Below, piece by piece: positions 1 through 43,000 of a stretch of 64,000 nucleotides of DNA. The DNA is taken from contig OU744451.1 in the NCBI GenBank assembly GCA_916610825.1, positions 24,254,349-24,318,348 on the forward strand, given 5' to 3'. Origin of the DNA: Haliclystus octoradiatus (Eukaryota > Cnidaria > Staurozoa > Stauromedusae > Haliclystidae). Every line of letters begins with the position of its first letter. The first letter of the stretch is position 1. A model generated the notes under the pieces. It was not told the origin of the DNA, ran no database searches, and was given only the letters and a program-made list of their open reading frames with translations. The position numbers and the translations under genes are program-made.

Positions 1-2511
<2,511 letters not shown>

Positions 2512-5500
2512 TGTGTTGTTAGATAAGATAATTGGCAGTTATTAGAATTGTATGCGAAGACCTGATAGCGTTAGCAACAACATAAATGATAAAATTGTAG
2601 AGAAGGGTGTTGAATGTTACGTTTAACGATGGTAAAAACGATTTAAACTATTTTAGGGGGTACGAAACCATATTTAAATATTATTATTCTCATTTTAAAA
2701 CTTATCAAAAATATGCTGAATTTACCCCCCGTATCAATAAAGCTTTGTTGAATTTCCAATAGCAACTGGTGCCTAAGCCAATGAAATTACCTTTTTGAAA
2801 CAATAGACTTACTTTCTCAGCTGCTGATTGGTTACTAAGGATGATTAAATCATAGTATTAACATGGTAACGGCAAAGCGTCCAGACTATGTAAAATGTGG
2901 TCTGTCGAGCATAGCAACAGGCAAATAGCCAGGTGATATTTTTCTGTAATCGAAATTTAATACCAAACTGTACGAATCATGCATCGTGCCTCATGCAATA
3001 ATTTCATATCACATTTCTTAGAAAAGAAAACAAGAGTAAAGGTGAAAGTATAAACATCTTCTTAACTCAAGCAATAATTTCATAATTTGAAAATCGACAA
3101 AAATATTTTATTTTCCACGGTCGATTGCTTCTGTTTCAGCTGTTAATTTAATCCGATGAAAAATAAAGAAAGTGTTTGTAATTATTATTAGGTTTAATGA
3201 ATGTTTAGCTCGTTGATTAGATAAATCATAAAAGCATAAATAAAACTTGAAAGTTTGTAGTTCATGCATAAAGATTTTGAACTTTCACTTGCCTTCTAAT
3301 GGAATGTAATACTGCAGTAAATGAACTGTATTTGTCTTCTGATCTGGCTTATATACTAAATAATTTGATTTTGAGAAAACGCATAGTCTATTTGGTGATT
3401 AAACAAGACAATACAAGCCGTGATAGCTGCAATCGCTTCAAGAATTTTAACAACAGGTGCTTTGATATTAAACCATTTAAGGCTTTATATAAGTTATGTC
3501 TGAGGTTCAAATATCGTAAGCTTATTATCATCAATATGCACAAGCTGCATGTCTGCAAGCGTAACAGCCTACATTCCTGTTTCATATGTATTCGAGTAGA
3601 AGACACCACAATTTCAGAGGTCAATGGAGAATGGATTTTCAAACACAGGATCCGTAAAACGTCCTAATATTACTTCAGTTGACTCTGAGTTGGGTTCTAA
3701 ATATGTAAGCAAAATTACTTCAACTCATGCACACTTCTGTAAAAAATCAGAAAATTGAATCTAGCTCTGCAACTTATACTTCGGACCAAAAATTTGGGAC
3801 TCTCTATATCGTCAGAGTTGAGACTTTATGCTCTTCAAAACATGAAACATTCGTTCTAAAGTTGAGGGACCATTTTCAATAAAAAGTTTATGCATTGTAA
3901 TTTGTTAATTCATTCAAGTCCTGCTGACTTTGATGTGCCGAGATTTGATGGTTGGAAGCGGCATAGCACTTACCAACATATCAAAATCGTCATAAAAATA
4001 AGTGAGACTTGGAGCAAGTCAACAACAACTCAAATCTCAGAAAACACTTAAGGGGTCTTGATTAAAGGTATAAAATCTGAAAATAAATTTATCAAATCTA
4101 AAGAAAAGATCAACATAATATAAAAAACATCCAACCTCTACCTAGACAAAAGTCCAGCCAATTTTTATTATCCATTGTTTATTAGAATCTACAGAGACCA
4201 GAGATGTACAGGACGTAGACTCTGATTCCGGCAGGAGTATCCACAATTCAGCAGAAACCTGTCTGGAGTGAATTTCTTGTTGGACAGGACAAGAAGTCGA
4301 TCAGATCCTCAAAGTCTGGAATGAAATCCATGCAATATTCATTGCGTAATTGGCTATTTATTTCAGATTATGCTAATTTATTTTTTGGGAGAATGTAACT
4401 GGTTATTAATTGTTTCTCAGGTTATTAATTTATGCTAATGATGTTAATTTATTCTGTACCTTCCTATGTTTGCTTAATTTTTGCAATAATAAATTAGATT
4501 CATTATTACTAGCGTGCATGACAGATCCAATTCCTTCACGATGGAATGAGGTCGAACGTATTGGCTAATGTAAATTGGTTTACAACGCAGGCTATCTTTT
4601 TACAAGAGCCAGATTCGGAGTATTTTTTTCTTTTATTTTAGGAGCCGGACTCGGTGTAGGATGTTTCAAGTAAGATTTTTTGGATTCGGAGTCTGAAAAT
4701 TTTGACTCCGAACACCTCCGACAATGGCTGCATTTTAGACTCCGGCCCAGACTTTTTTTTTGGCAAGGCATTTACTTCAGTTCGGCTCCTGTTGATATAT
4801 GGATACTTCTGCCAGAGTCCAGATTTCTCCTGCTCCTAAACACATCTCCGGGGGGTAACTTCCACATGACGGCTATACGGGAACGTGCCACTTATTTTGG
4901 GTCCATATTCCAGCTGAGAAAAAAAAATTTGGGTATGAGATTTCAAATTTTAGAACATTTTGGTATCCTATTTTTGACTTTGTCAAGAATTTTTAAAAAC
5001 ATTCCGCATCATTTTTGTATATTTATTTTGCTTATATACCAGGCTTGTGGAAAACTGACGAATTCAAAACATAAAAACACGTTCTATCAGTCGAAATACA
5101 GGTGTACATCAAGTTGTTCCGGTTTCGAAGCAAAAAGTAAGAATATCCTATTAGCGTAAATCCGGCCAAAGCGAGAAAGTTTAATAAAGACCACGTGGTA
5201 ATTATATCGTATACGTGCCTACCAATATGATAATAATGACATCACACATGATAATTAATCATTTAGTCATTACATCATGGCGTTTGCATGTATTATCCCA
5301 ATGTAAACAAATTTTAAACATTATATAGATAACTGATCTATTGATAATTAGTCTAGCATGAATTAAGGGTTCGGAGGGAACTAATATTGAAGCCCTTAAA
5401 GTGTAATAAATAAAAAGCCTTAGATAATAATTTGGATTCAATAAGGACATTTCTGAAAAATGTATTTGCAAGGATAGGATTGCAGATATATTTAACAAGT

Positions 5501-6157
5501 TTTGAAATTATACGAAGTTGATAAAATTAATTAGCAAGTATGTATTTATTTACTAGTAATCTTTTTTATTTGGTTTGTATATTAAAGTAGAAAATCAAAA
5601 GTTTCTTCAAAAACATTTTAGTATGAAAAGATATAGCGACAAAAATCAAGAAACGTTTCGACATTGGAACAACGTTTCGACAACAACGTTTTGAGCAAAT
5701 TTTATCGTGGTTTTTTGTCGATATATCCTTTAAACTAAAATGTATAATAAAATATCTAATATATATTTTTTTATCATTTTCACTTGAATTTGAATGGAAT
5801 GAATTGCTTAGGTCATAAATTTTTGTTTCGAATATAAGTATTCTTACGACATACAAACTTTACAAATAACGCTGTCATACGTCCAAAGACTGATTTTGAC
5901 CGTATGGCTTAAAAGGACTTTGTACGTGTCCCAATGGAAATTCTTATACTATATGGGCAATATGATGTAACATTGACGCAATACAAAAATGTTATTGTTT
6001 ACAGAAAGAATTGTTTTTGACAAATTCTATCGTTGACGTACTGACATACTTAACAGGTAAAATGTGGAAATAAACAAATCGATTTCTTTTATTTTTATAT
6101 AATCAAATTTCAAATTTCAAATTTCAAATTATAATAATAATAATAATAATAATAATA
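2512..6157. other. Intergenic, upstream of beta-tubulin
   Basis: No convincing gene. The tubulin 5' flank has a CCAAT box on the minus strand (ATTGG at about 2827), a plausible promoter element but unproven. Around 4600-4840 there is a stretch with repeated GGAGTC/GACTCC motifs that reads like a decayed dispersed repeat. Open frames near 3300-3670 and 4680-5160 lack recognisable domains. Confidence 0.5.
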
Positions 6158-7228
<1,071 letters not shown>

Positions 7229-7683
7229 TAATCCGTGCGTGCCTTAACTATAGAAACAATACATCACGTTGCTAATGAGACGTGGTTATATTACAATTAC
7301 TGTTTATTGCTGCTTTACGATTAGATATCATTTCTAAATTAAACCGTAAAAATATGACTGTTGATTCAGCTGTGAACAAGAACAGAGTAAAAAGTGTTAA
7401 AGGATCGTACATATGTGGTTCCAGCTTGTAAGTGAGTGAGACAATACATGTAAATAAATCATATAACCATGCACAAATTATAAATATAAAATGCATCTAG
7501 TTTACTGTGAATCTAGAAGAACAGAAATGTTCGTATTTGTATTATACGCACGTGCGTCAAATGTTCATTACGTAGGTATGTCGCAGTAAAATATGACCTT
7601 TGGCTTTATGAGAAGGTCATAATTTAGACATATTTAAATTACACGATACAATGATATAAACCATGGTAAACCTAGCCATTTTT

Positions 7684-7723
<40 letters not shown>

Positions 7724-10204
7724 TAATGTACAAATGCCTTTCAAATTGCTATATACTTAAACTATTGAAAATGTATATATACATTATGAAACCAAAAATA
7801 AATATGAAAGCTAACTTAAAATATAAAATATAATTAATTTTAATCTAAAACATTTTGATTAAAATAAAAAAAACTCGTCAAGCGTATGTCAATGTTTTAA
7901 GGTACCCATAATGTTTGTTGCGTTACACCGCTGCTGTATACGACACTAATTCTTTGGAGAAAAAATGTTTCTGCTCTTTCTTTCATATATTCGGTTTTGT
8001 ATATTATATCGAGATTTATACATATTCTTGCAAGAACTCCATGACGTGCATTGACTTGGTCCCCATATATAAGGTCTCATAAAGTTCTCAAGAGAAAAAT
8101 TAAAACCAAGAAAACTCTCAAAATTCGTAATATGTTTCATTTTATCACATTTTTAAGAATGTTCTTTGGCTTTGGTATGTCATTTTTCCAGCAAATTATT
8201 TTAAAAAATCTTCTCACTTAAGTTGGAGAAATTAAATAGCTATACAACTATGTTTGGATCTATGTAGAACAGCACGTTCAATATAATAATGACAGGCTGA
8301 TTGAATGAAAATTCTGCTTAATACAAAAATAAACGCAAATATGTTGTATAATTTGCTGTAAATTGTTTGTTATGTTCAAACGTAGCAATGACATCGACAT
8401 GGCCTGATGATTATAAAGAGGCAAAAGACATTGCACAACGGTGAATTATATTGCATTTGATCATAAGACATCATACATTTAAACGAATAAAATAACATCT
8501 ATATTTACACGATATAAGCCTTCTATGCCCAATGAAAACATTTCTACATGCAAGTAGGCAAACTAGATAGATATTACACTGTTTTCTTTTATCAGGACAT
8601 AATTTATTAAGAGCAGTTCGAGGCTCGAATTGCTAAAAAATTAACAACATTTCGACATTCAATTTTTATTTGCATTGCATTAACACAATTGATAACACAT
8701 TAAAATACTAATATAAGCTAGCAGAAACAATTATAAGTTAAGTTGATGAAATTGAAATAGAGTAAAGATATGATAATTAAGACATAAGTTTTGAGATGAG
8801 AATAATTTGAGTCTCAGTCATGTCTCCTGTTTCTTATAAAGAGTCGTTTTATAAAATGTAGTGGGAATTAGTCAACAATACGCGCAGTGACTCTAATGCC
8901 AGTTTATTGCAATTTGGGACATCTTTTGCATAAATTGTTAGTCGGCAATTAATGTCGTTGTCTATATTGAGGCCTCTTTTTTATATTTCAGTCAAATTTG
9001 TATTAAATATTTCAAATTTCATTCCGAAAATCGACAATTATTCGAAATTTTGAAGTGATCCTTTTTCATATTTTAAAATTTTGAGAACAATTCAAAGATA
9101 AGACATGCTGTCAAAATTGACAATATTTCATATTTCATCATGAAGAGCTTAAATTATTTCATATTTCATTCAAATTTTTGACCAACTTTTCATATTTCAA
9201 ACATGGTTTCAAACACTCCTAAAAAGGAGCTTATAGAGACATGATATTTGGTTCCAAAGCAATATTTTATGATGTTATACAATATTAAAGCTGAGATTTA
9301 AAAGTTATTGTTTTAAATCACAATCATATACTATGAAACTATATCATGTTCTATTTTTCAATAATTTATCAAACCGAATTTGAAAATCTTTTTCATAATT
9401 TTCATAATTTCATCTAATTAAAAGTTAATGGATTTCAATATTAAAATCAACCAATTTAAATTCAAGTACTTCAAATAATATGAAACTGTGTTCTTATATT
9501 AACTAGATGGTTGTAGTAAAGATTAATATATATTTAATTATAAATTGAATTAAATTATAAATAATTCTAATTTTCATTGTGACGTTTATGTAAGATCGAA
9601 CTGAACCGTGTGAATTCATAAATATGTTATATAAAATTATTTATAGATTAAATCAATGCTTTTATAGTTCAACGAATTAATAATTATAATTCATTAAATA
9701 TAATCAAGAAGATTAAAGAGTAATGAAACATTTTCAATTAACAAACTTTTGAATAAATCAATAAACGTGAGAAATATTACAGAATGACGAACATCTGTAA
9801 AATGTTCGCCGGTTTTAAAGAAACAAAAAAAAGGCGAAGAAAAATAAATCGATTATTCATTAGCAATATTTAATGATATTATAGTTTGAAAAATCAGTAA
9901 AATTATTTCACATTTGTATTTACACAACTGGGAGTGGATATCACGAGTCTACAACTGCTTTCATCGTCAATAAACGGACGTAAAAGTGCCAGAAAGTCAA
10001 CAAAACTATTGACATAGACATCTTGCAACTGGTATATAAAGAAAATCATCAAATTTTAACTTCCATCTCCGGCCAGACAAAACGGAACTTCTGCGATTTA
10101 ATATTGACTGTATATGGTCCCTGTATTTATCATCTATATAAGAAGGTTACAATTACATAATTAGTAGAATTTCAAATCTACATAATCGGAACAAGACAAC
10201 AAAA
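7229..10204. other. Intergenic, no gene seen
   Basis: AT-rich sequence without a supported gene. An (AT)n run lies at 7686-7720. Around 9000-9200 the phrase CATATTTCA recurs. The stretch immediately before 10205 is the 5' flank of the homeobox gene. Confidence 0.6.
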
Positions 10205-12703
10205 ATGGCAACATCGTGTAAGACGGTATTACCTTCAGGTAATACCACAATGATACCATTTAAATTACCATTGGGATGTATTTCATCAATATATCAACCT
10301 TATGATTTGGCATCAAGATGGCAGCAAACGGTAGCAGCAACAAAACATCATACATCAAATAAATATATGCCATTTCGTACCTATTGTACATCCAATCGAT
10401 GCCTTGATACCTCTGCGTTGCAACAAATGAACTACAGAAGATCTTCTTATGGTAAGAAAAATAATTGTAACTACTTATAGACAAACCCACTATGCGATAA
10501 ATAGTATGGACTCTATTTGTAAAACGTTGTCTTATACTGATTGAACATCGGGCTCAATGCAAAATATAGCAGAGTTTAATAATGAAAGTCAGAGAATCAG
10601 AACAGTCATGTTTGCTACTTGAAGTTTCACGCCGAGGCGATCATAAGGCAATCTATTCAATGATAAAAAACACTATACCTTCTAGATACATGCAGTAATA
10701 CAGCAGTACATATAGTATAGACTCTATACACTATATTATACAGTTAAGACATCATCACATCTGATTATAACATCTACTGAGATGTCCATTTATTCATTTT
10801 AAAATTAGCCCATTATATCAGTACGGTTTAATTCAGAGCTTTATTTCAAAAGTTGAAGCATCGCATATAAACATTGCTTGTCTGTTTATTCAAAATATTA
10901 TATCTATTTCGTTCTATCGTCGTATATAATAACTTAAACTGATATACTTCAAGTGTTAAAATCTATAATCATGTTATTATCTTCCAATATGGTTTAAAAA
11001 ACATGCCTGATAAAAATTATAATTTATATACTATAGTATAAACGTGACCAAATGTGTCTATGTAGATCATTTAATACAATATTTTTCTCCATTACGTCAT
11101 AGCTCATCATATCAGCCTTGATTCTCTTTCGTTGGCGGCATCGAAACCAAGAAAATTGAGACGCATGCGCGTAAGAACCAATTTTACCTCGTGGCAATTA
11201 GAAGAATTGGAGATTGCATTTGGAAAAACTCATTACCCTGATGTATTTATGAGAGAACTATTGGCTTTCAAATTACAACTACCGGAATCTAGAATTCAGG
11301 TAATAAATTAATTTTTTAATTTTTTTCCCGCGTAGGGTACATTACCTTGAAAAACAATTAGAAAAAATAGAAGAGAAAAAAGATCAAAATTGGTCAAATT
11401 AAAGTCAAAAAGTATACTCCATTGTAAATTATTATACTGGAGAAATAAAAATAAATCAAGTCAATTTATATCGCATATGATATAATATATATATAGATTT
11501 GCCAGAATGATTGGTCATTGATATCTCTTTAATTAGTAGTAATACTATATTGGATTCTAGCACAGCAGCATCAATAATAAATTCAATATTTATAATATTA
11601 TACTGTTATTATGAATATAATCATCATAAGATAAAACTCTACGCACATCAAACGATTTCCCACGACTAACAAATATATGAAACACTTTATTACAAATTTA
11701 TTCATCACCATGACAACTCGTGTGCTTAATTGACACAGGTGTATCTACAAATGACGTCATCATGATGATCGTATATCGTTCTTACATCTCATCATTTTCG
11801 CAATCCAATATGGCTTCAACTAATTGATTCATTTTCAAGCGTACGTGCATTTCGCCGTCGAAGATATCCCTTCAAAGCAACATAAGCGTTGTGGAAAAGG
11901 AAAAAATGGATTAAAAATATATATTTTTTGTTATTTTACAATTAAAATATTGGTAAAATCTAAAATCCGCAATATGTTGACGATAATTGAAAAATAATTA
12001 AAATATGTAACTTTCCTTATTCATGACGAAAATTTAGTCGAAACGTTGTTTATAATAATACATTTTTTTTGCTGCTAGAAATTGCTTTGGAGGCGCCCTT
12101 TTCGCTCGGTCATCGAATATGTTGCGTTTTACACCAAGCACTAACTACACTATTTGTGACTTAAAAAATGGCATTCACTTTTCAAATTTGAGAACGCAAG
12201 GAGTGCTATGAAATCTTCAATTCGATACGTACGAAACGTTTTACGTAATAAAAAGAAAAACATATAGATTACTCAATGATTATTTCTTTGTATAGGTTTG
12301 GTTTCAAAACAGACGTGCCAAATGGCGCAAGAAACAAGCTCAAGTCATTAACAGTGAAGAAGAACAGAAAGTAATTTTGAAAACAAAAAACGAAAATAAT
12401 AATGATGAAAATGATGAAATCAATGTTGAAATATTAGAAGATGATTATGAAGGAACAGACGATTCATCTAATGAACTTACAATCGATGAAAATGAAAATC
12501 ATTATAAACTTAAAGAAAACGATTATAATATTGATGGTCATGATGAAGCAATAATTGTTAAACAAGAAGAAATCAACGAACATGACATTCAAACACAACA
12601 GCCCAAGAAACGTATTCATTCAAATTCATTTAATTTCAAAGACATTGGTCCTCCACCAAAACTTGTACCTATTGGAAGACCACGGAGTTCTACTTGGCAA
12701 TAA
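10205..12703 (+). CDS. Paired-class homeodomain factor, Uncx/Unc-4-like
   Basis: Predicted DNA-binding transcription factor of 283 aa. Exons 10205-10451, 11103-11299 and 12296-12703 join in phase (1, then 0) with GT/AG sites; TAA is at 12701-12703. The homeodomain spans about residues 103-162 and includes [24 protein letters not shown] and [12 protein letters not shown], with Gln at position 50. The intron falls between homeodomain positions 46 and 47. NFT-WQLEELE and DVFMRE are Uncx-like, whereas LPESRIQ is closer to Vsx, so the orthology is probable, not proven. The N-terminal 100 residues show no known motif. The C-terminal part after the homeodomain is rich in Asp, Glu and Asn and ends in a proline/basic stretch. 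I chose the first ATG of exon 1; an earlier non-coding exon is possible. Confidence 0.85.
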
Positions 12704-14639
12704 AAATTAATAAACATTGAACTTATATTACATTAAGAGAATGCTTAGCGTCCCACAAAAACAACAAACACAATAAACAGGTCTCAGAACATATAATACG
12801 ATGTTGTAGCATATATGAGCATTCTTGAGAAGCCAACACAAGTTTAATTCATTCACCATCTTAATGTATGTATATATAGATTTCCCGGGATAGATTTATA
12901 TGCAAGCACGGCACGGACATATGAAATTCAAAGTGTTAAAATGTTCTTCACAATAAATATCTAGAAGCTTTATATCTCTATATGCACTTATGCACGCATA
13001 AATTATAACACGTGCATTATTAAATATATAATTGTAAACGGCGTTATAAGTCGAGTAAAAAATGTAACATTTAATTATGTATATCACGTGATAAAACCAA
13101 TTTTGTAATATATATTTCACAGCAAAATTAAGTTTTAATAAATAACAAAAACAAAGCGATCTGGTTTATTATCCATAAGAAGTGTATTTAATTAACAACT
13201 GTCAGATTAATTAGACTCTAAATAAGAACTAAACAGTCAATATTCACGAGTCTCGTTTAGAAACTATTGTAATCATGACTCGTTTTGAAACTCCCTATAT
13301 TATCTCTACATTATTAGTATTGTCTGTTTGTAATTAAATTATCTTAATAATAAAGATAAAATCAAAAATCCGACATTCATATTTGCAAACTACTAAAGAC
13401 CACATAACTACTTTTCTATCTTATAAAATGAAATTATACGTTTAAGTCATAAAAGGATAAGTTATGTTATAAACTATAAGCGTTTAAATAGACATAAATT
13501 TGACCGGCCGCCTTTGCGTTCTGTCTTCGAATATGAACTGATCCACTACACTGCTCGTTGCTTGAAAAGTGACATTCAATTATCAACTTTGAGCCTGCTA
13601 GTCAAGATGGTCAATTTATGCCTTTAAGTGCCTTATACCTCTATGATGATCCCTCAGAGTTGCTCGAATATACTGTTTTCAGGGGGATAAACATTTATTT
13701 TACATGAAAACAAATGTAGATTGTATCCCCAGGTTTTCCCTTGAGAAATATAAGACGACATAATAAAGCAGCATCTCCGAGCAATCTACTACTGTATATA
13801 AATAGGAGAGAGATCTTCAATATTTTTTTTTAACTTGCTGGATTGTAGACGGTTAATAAGTCTGTAACGAAGAATGGTCTGCAAAAGCGGTTTTGTGTAG
13901 ACGATCGCATAGAAAATCTAGCTTATACCATGCATGGGAGAAAAGTTAAGTTAAGGGAGAGAGAGGAAAGAACTTGCAAATTGGAAATAAATAATTCCCG
14001 AAACCTTTATTTGCTTTCAGAGCTAATCATCTATAATTTATCTCTCACACAAGATAATGTTCTATAAATATTAAATAAGATTATCTATAAAATTTATCAA
14101 ATTCTTGTAAGTATTTAAAAAAGCTCAGGTGATATTTTTTTCAAAATATTTCAAAATTCATATTAAATTGCACTTCGATAAAAATCATTCCTCGCTTTTG
14201 TAGAACAGTTTCATTTGACATCCCAACACAAACAGAATACATAATTAAAATCAATACATTAATTTCACATTATTTATTTGTTTGCAAGAAAATATTTATA
14301 AAACCATGAATTTTGAATAAACTGAATAAAACCGTCTGAAGAGTGACCGGCAGACGCTACGCACTTAAGATCACTTGCATATGCTTATTGTTATATTATT
14401 GTTATAACACAATGGACATTATTGGCATGAATTTTATTACAAATTAGGCCTGCGTGCATGTAACAATTGTTTCAAAGCGAGACGGTTAAATTACGCTTAG
14501 CATAAATTCAACTTGTGCTCGCAACGGTCGCCGGTCAATTTTGCCCCTTTAAGCGAAACTCAAAGTAACGGACTAATAAAAGCTCGCAATCTTTGAGTCG
14601 ACATTTCTAAAACCAACTATATATATATATATATATAAA
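12704..14639. other. Intergenic between homeobox gene and TONSL 3' end
   Basis: No gene seen. Sequence at about 13505-13610 resembles 12090-12215 inside the last intron of the homeobox gene (shared CATCGAATATG/CTTCGAATATG and CACTACACT blocks), so both are probably copies of one dispersed repeat. Confidence 0.5.
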
Positions 14640-15871
14640 ATTTTATTTACAACACAAATTATCATCGAAAATTTACATAATTCTCAAATCTGTAACTCCG
14701 ATATGAAGCAAATTTAAATCTTCATAATCAGTTGACTTTAACAAAACAATTTTATTTACAACACAAATTATCATCGAAAATTTACATAATTCTCAAATCT
14801 GTAACTCCGATATGAAGCAAATTTAAATCTTCATAATCAGTTGACTTTAACAAAACAATTTTATTTACAAACAAATTATCATTGAAACTTTTACATAATT
14901 CTCAAATCTGTAACTCCGATATGAAGCAAATTTAAATCTTCATAATCAGTTGACTTTAACAAAACAACTTTATTTACACACAAATTATCATTGAAAATTT
15001 TACATAATTCTCAAATCTGTAACTCCGATATGAAGCAAATTTAAATCTTCATAATCAGTTTACTTTAACAAAACAATTTTATTTACACACAAATTATCAT
15101 TGAAAATTTTACATAATTTTCAAATCTGTAACTCCGATATGAAGCAAATTTAAATCTTCATAATCAGTTGACTTTAACAAAACAATTTTATTTACAAACA
15201 AATTATCATTGAAACTTTTACATAATTCTCAAATCTGTAACTCCGATATGAAGCAAATTTAAATCTTCATAATCAGTTGACTTTAACAAAACAACTTTAT
15301 TTACACACAAATTATCATTGAAAATTTTACATAATTCTCAAATCTGTAACTCCGATATGAAGCAAATTTAAATCTTCATAATCAGTTTACTTTAACAAAA
15401 CAATTTTATTTACACACAAATTATCATTGAAACTTTTACATAATTCTCAAATCTGTAACTCCGATATGAAGCAAATTTAAATCTTCATAATCAGTTGACT
15501 TTAACAAAACAATTTTATTTACACACAAATTATCATTGAAACTTTTACATAATTCTCAAATCTGTAACTCCGATATGAAGCAAATTTAAATCTTCATAAT
15601 CAGTTGACTTTAACAAAACAATTTTATTTACAAACAAATTATCATTGAAACTTTTACATAATTCTCAAATCTGTAACTCCGATATGAAGCAAATTTAAAT
15701 CTTCATAATCAGTTGACTTTAACAAAACAATTTTATTTACAAACAAATTATCATTGAAACTTTTACATAATTCTCAAATCTGTAACTCCGATATGAAGCA
15801 AATTTAAATCTTCATAATCAGTTGACTTTAACAAAACAATTTTATTTACACACAAATTATCATTGAAACTT

Positions 15872-40056
<24,185 letters not shown>

Positions 40057-40079
<23 letters not shown>

Positions 40080-43000
40080 CTACAATATTTGAAAAGCAAT
40101 TTGAATATTTTCATAGAGTTGGCATGGAGGGGACAGAAAACACGGCATCAACTTATAACTAATAACTGATCTCTTCTTTAAATCTACAATATTTGAAAAG
40201 CAATTTGAATATTTTCATAGAGTTGGCATGGAGGGGACAGAAAACACGGCATCAACTTATAACTAATAACTGATCTCTTCTTTAAATCTACAATATTTGA
40301 AAAGCAATTTGAACATTTTCATAGAGTTGGCATGGAGGGGACAGAAAACACGGCATCAACTTATAACTAATAACTGATCTCTTCTTTAAATCTACAATAT
40401 TTGAAAAGCAATTTGAACATTTTCATAGAGTTGGCATGGAGGGGACAGAAAACACGGCATCAACTTATAACTAATAACTGATCTCTTCTTTAAATCTACA
40501 ATATTTGAAAAGCAATTTGAATATTTTCATAGAGTTGGCATGGAGGGGACAGAAAACACGGCATCAACTTATAACTAATAACTGATCTCTTCTTTAAATC
40601 TACAATATTTGAAAAGCAATTTGAATATTTTCATAGAGTTGGCATGGAGGGGACAGAAAACACGGCATCAACTTATAACTAATAACTGATCTCTTCTTTA
40701 AATCTACAATGTTTGAAAAGCAATTTGAATATTTTCATAGAGTTGGCATGGAGGGGACAGAAAACACGGCATCAACTTATAACTAATAACTGATCTCTTC
40801 TTTAAATCTACAATATTTGAAAAGCAATTTGAATATTTTCATAGAGTTGGCATGGAGGGGACAGAAAACACGGCATCAACTTATAACTAATAACTGATCT
40901 CTTCTTTAAATCTACAATATTTGAAAAGCAATTTGAATATTTTCATAGAGTTGGCATGGAGGGGACAGAAAACACGGCATCAACTTATAACTAATAACTG
41001 ATCTCTTCTTTAAATCTACAATATTTGAAAAGCAATTTGAATATTTTCATAGAGTTGGTATGGAGGGGACAGAAAACACGGCATCAACTTATAACTAATA
41101 ACTGATCTCTTCTTTAAATCTACAATATTTGAAAAGCAATTTGAATATTTTCATAGAGTTGGCATGGAGGGGACAGAAAACACGGCATCAACTCATAACT
41201 AATAACTGATCTCTTCTTTAAATCTACAATATTTGAAAAGCAATTTGAATATTTTCATAGAGTTGGCATGGAGGGGACAGAAAACACGGCATCAACTTAT
41301 AACTAATAACTCATCTCTTCTTTAAATCTACAATATTTGAAAAGCAATTTGAATATTTTCATAGAGTTGGCATGGAGGGGACAGAAAACACGGCATCAAC
41401 TTATAACTAATAACTGATCTCTTCTTTAAATCTACAATATTTGAAAAGCAATTTGAATATTTTCATAGAGTTGGCATGGAGGGGACAGAAAACACGGCAT
41501 CAACTTATAACTAATAACTGATCTCTTCTTTAAATCTACAATATTTGAAAAGCAATTTGAATATTTTCATACAGTTGGCATGGAGGGGACAGAAAACACG
41601 GCATCAACTTATAACTAATAACTGATCTCTTCTTTAAATCTACAATATTTGAAAAGCAATTTGAATATTTTCATACAGTTGGCATGGAGGGGACAGAAAA
41701 CACGGCATCAACTTATAACTAATAACTGATCTCTTCTTTAAATCTACAATATTTGAAAAGCAATTTGAATATTTTCATAGAGTTGGCATGGAGGGGACAG
41801 AAAACACGGCATCAACTTATAACTAATAACTGATCTCTTCTTTAAATCTACAATATTTGAAAAGCAATTTGAATATTTTCATAGAGTTGGCATGGAGGGG
41901 ACAGAAAACACGGCATCAACTTATAACTAATAACTCATCTCTTCTTTAAATCTACAATATTTGAAAAGCAATTTGAATATTTTCATAGAGTTGGCATGGA
42001 GGGGACAGAAAACACGGCATCAACTTATAACTAATAACTGATCTCTTCTTTAAATCTACAATATTTGAAAAGCAATTTGAATATTTTCATAGAGTTGGCA
42101 TGGAGGGGACAGAAAACACGGCATCAACTTATAACTAATAACTGATCTCTTCTTTAAATCTACAATATTTGAAAAGCAATTTGAATATTTTCATAGAGTT
42201 GGCATGGAGGGGACAGAAAACACGGCATCAACTTATAACTAATAACTGATCTCTTCTTTAAATCTACAATATTTGAAAAGCAATTTGAATATTTTCATAC
42301 AGTTGGCATGGAGGGGACAGAAAACACGGCATCAACTTATAACTAATAACTGATCTCTTCTTTAAATCTACAATATTTGAAAAGCAATTTGAATATTTTC
42401 ATAGAGTTGGCATGGAGGGGACAGAAAACACGGCATCAACTTATAACTAATAACTGATCTCTTCTTTAAATCTACAATATTTGAAAAGCAATTTGAATAT
42501 TTTCATAGAGTTGGCATGGAGGGGACAGAAAACACGGCATCAACTTATAACTAATAACTGATCTCTTCTTTAAATCTACAATATTTGAAAAGCAATTTGA
42601 ATATTTTCATAGAGTTGGCATGGAGGGGACAGAAAACACGGCATCAACTTATAACTAATAACTCATCTCTTCTTTAAATCTACAATATTTGAAAAGCAAT
42701 TTGAATATTTTCATAGAGTTGGCATGGAGGGGACAGAAAACACGGCATCAACTTATAACTAATAACTGATCTCTTCTTTAAATCTACAATATTTGAAAAG
42801 CAATTTGAATATTTTCATAGAGTTGGCATGGAGGGGACAGAAAACACGGCATCAACTTATAACTAATAACTGATCTCTTCTTTAAATCTACAATATTTGA
42901 AAAGCAATTTGAATATTTTCATAGAGTTGGCATGGAGGGGACAGAAAACACGGCATCAACTTATAACTAATAACTGATCTCTTCTTTAAATCTACAATAT

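Noticed and set aside
3299-3667. 122-residue plus-strand open frame and its minus-strand partner
   Set aside because: No domain, no splice context and composition like the flanks; similar random frames occur throughout this AT-rich DNA.
4680-5159. 159-residue plus-strand open frame
   Set aside because: Overlaps the GGAGTC-rich repeat-like stretch and has no recognisable motif.
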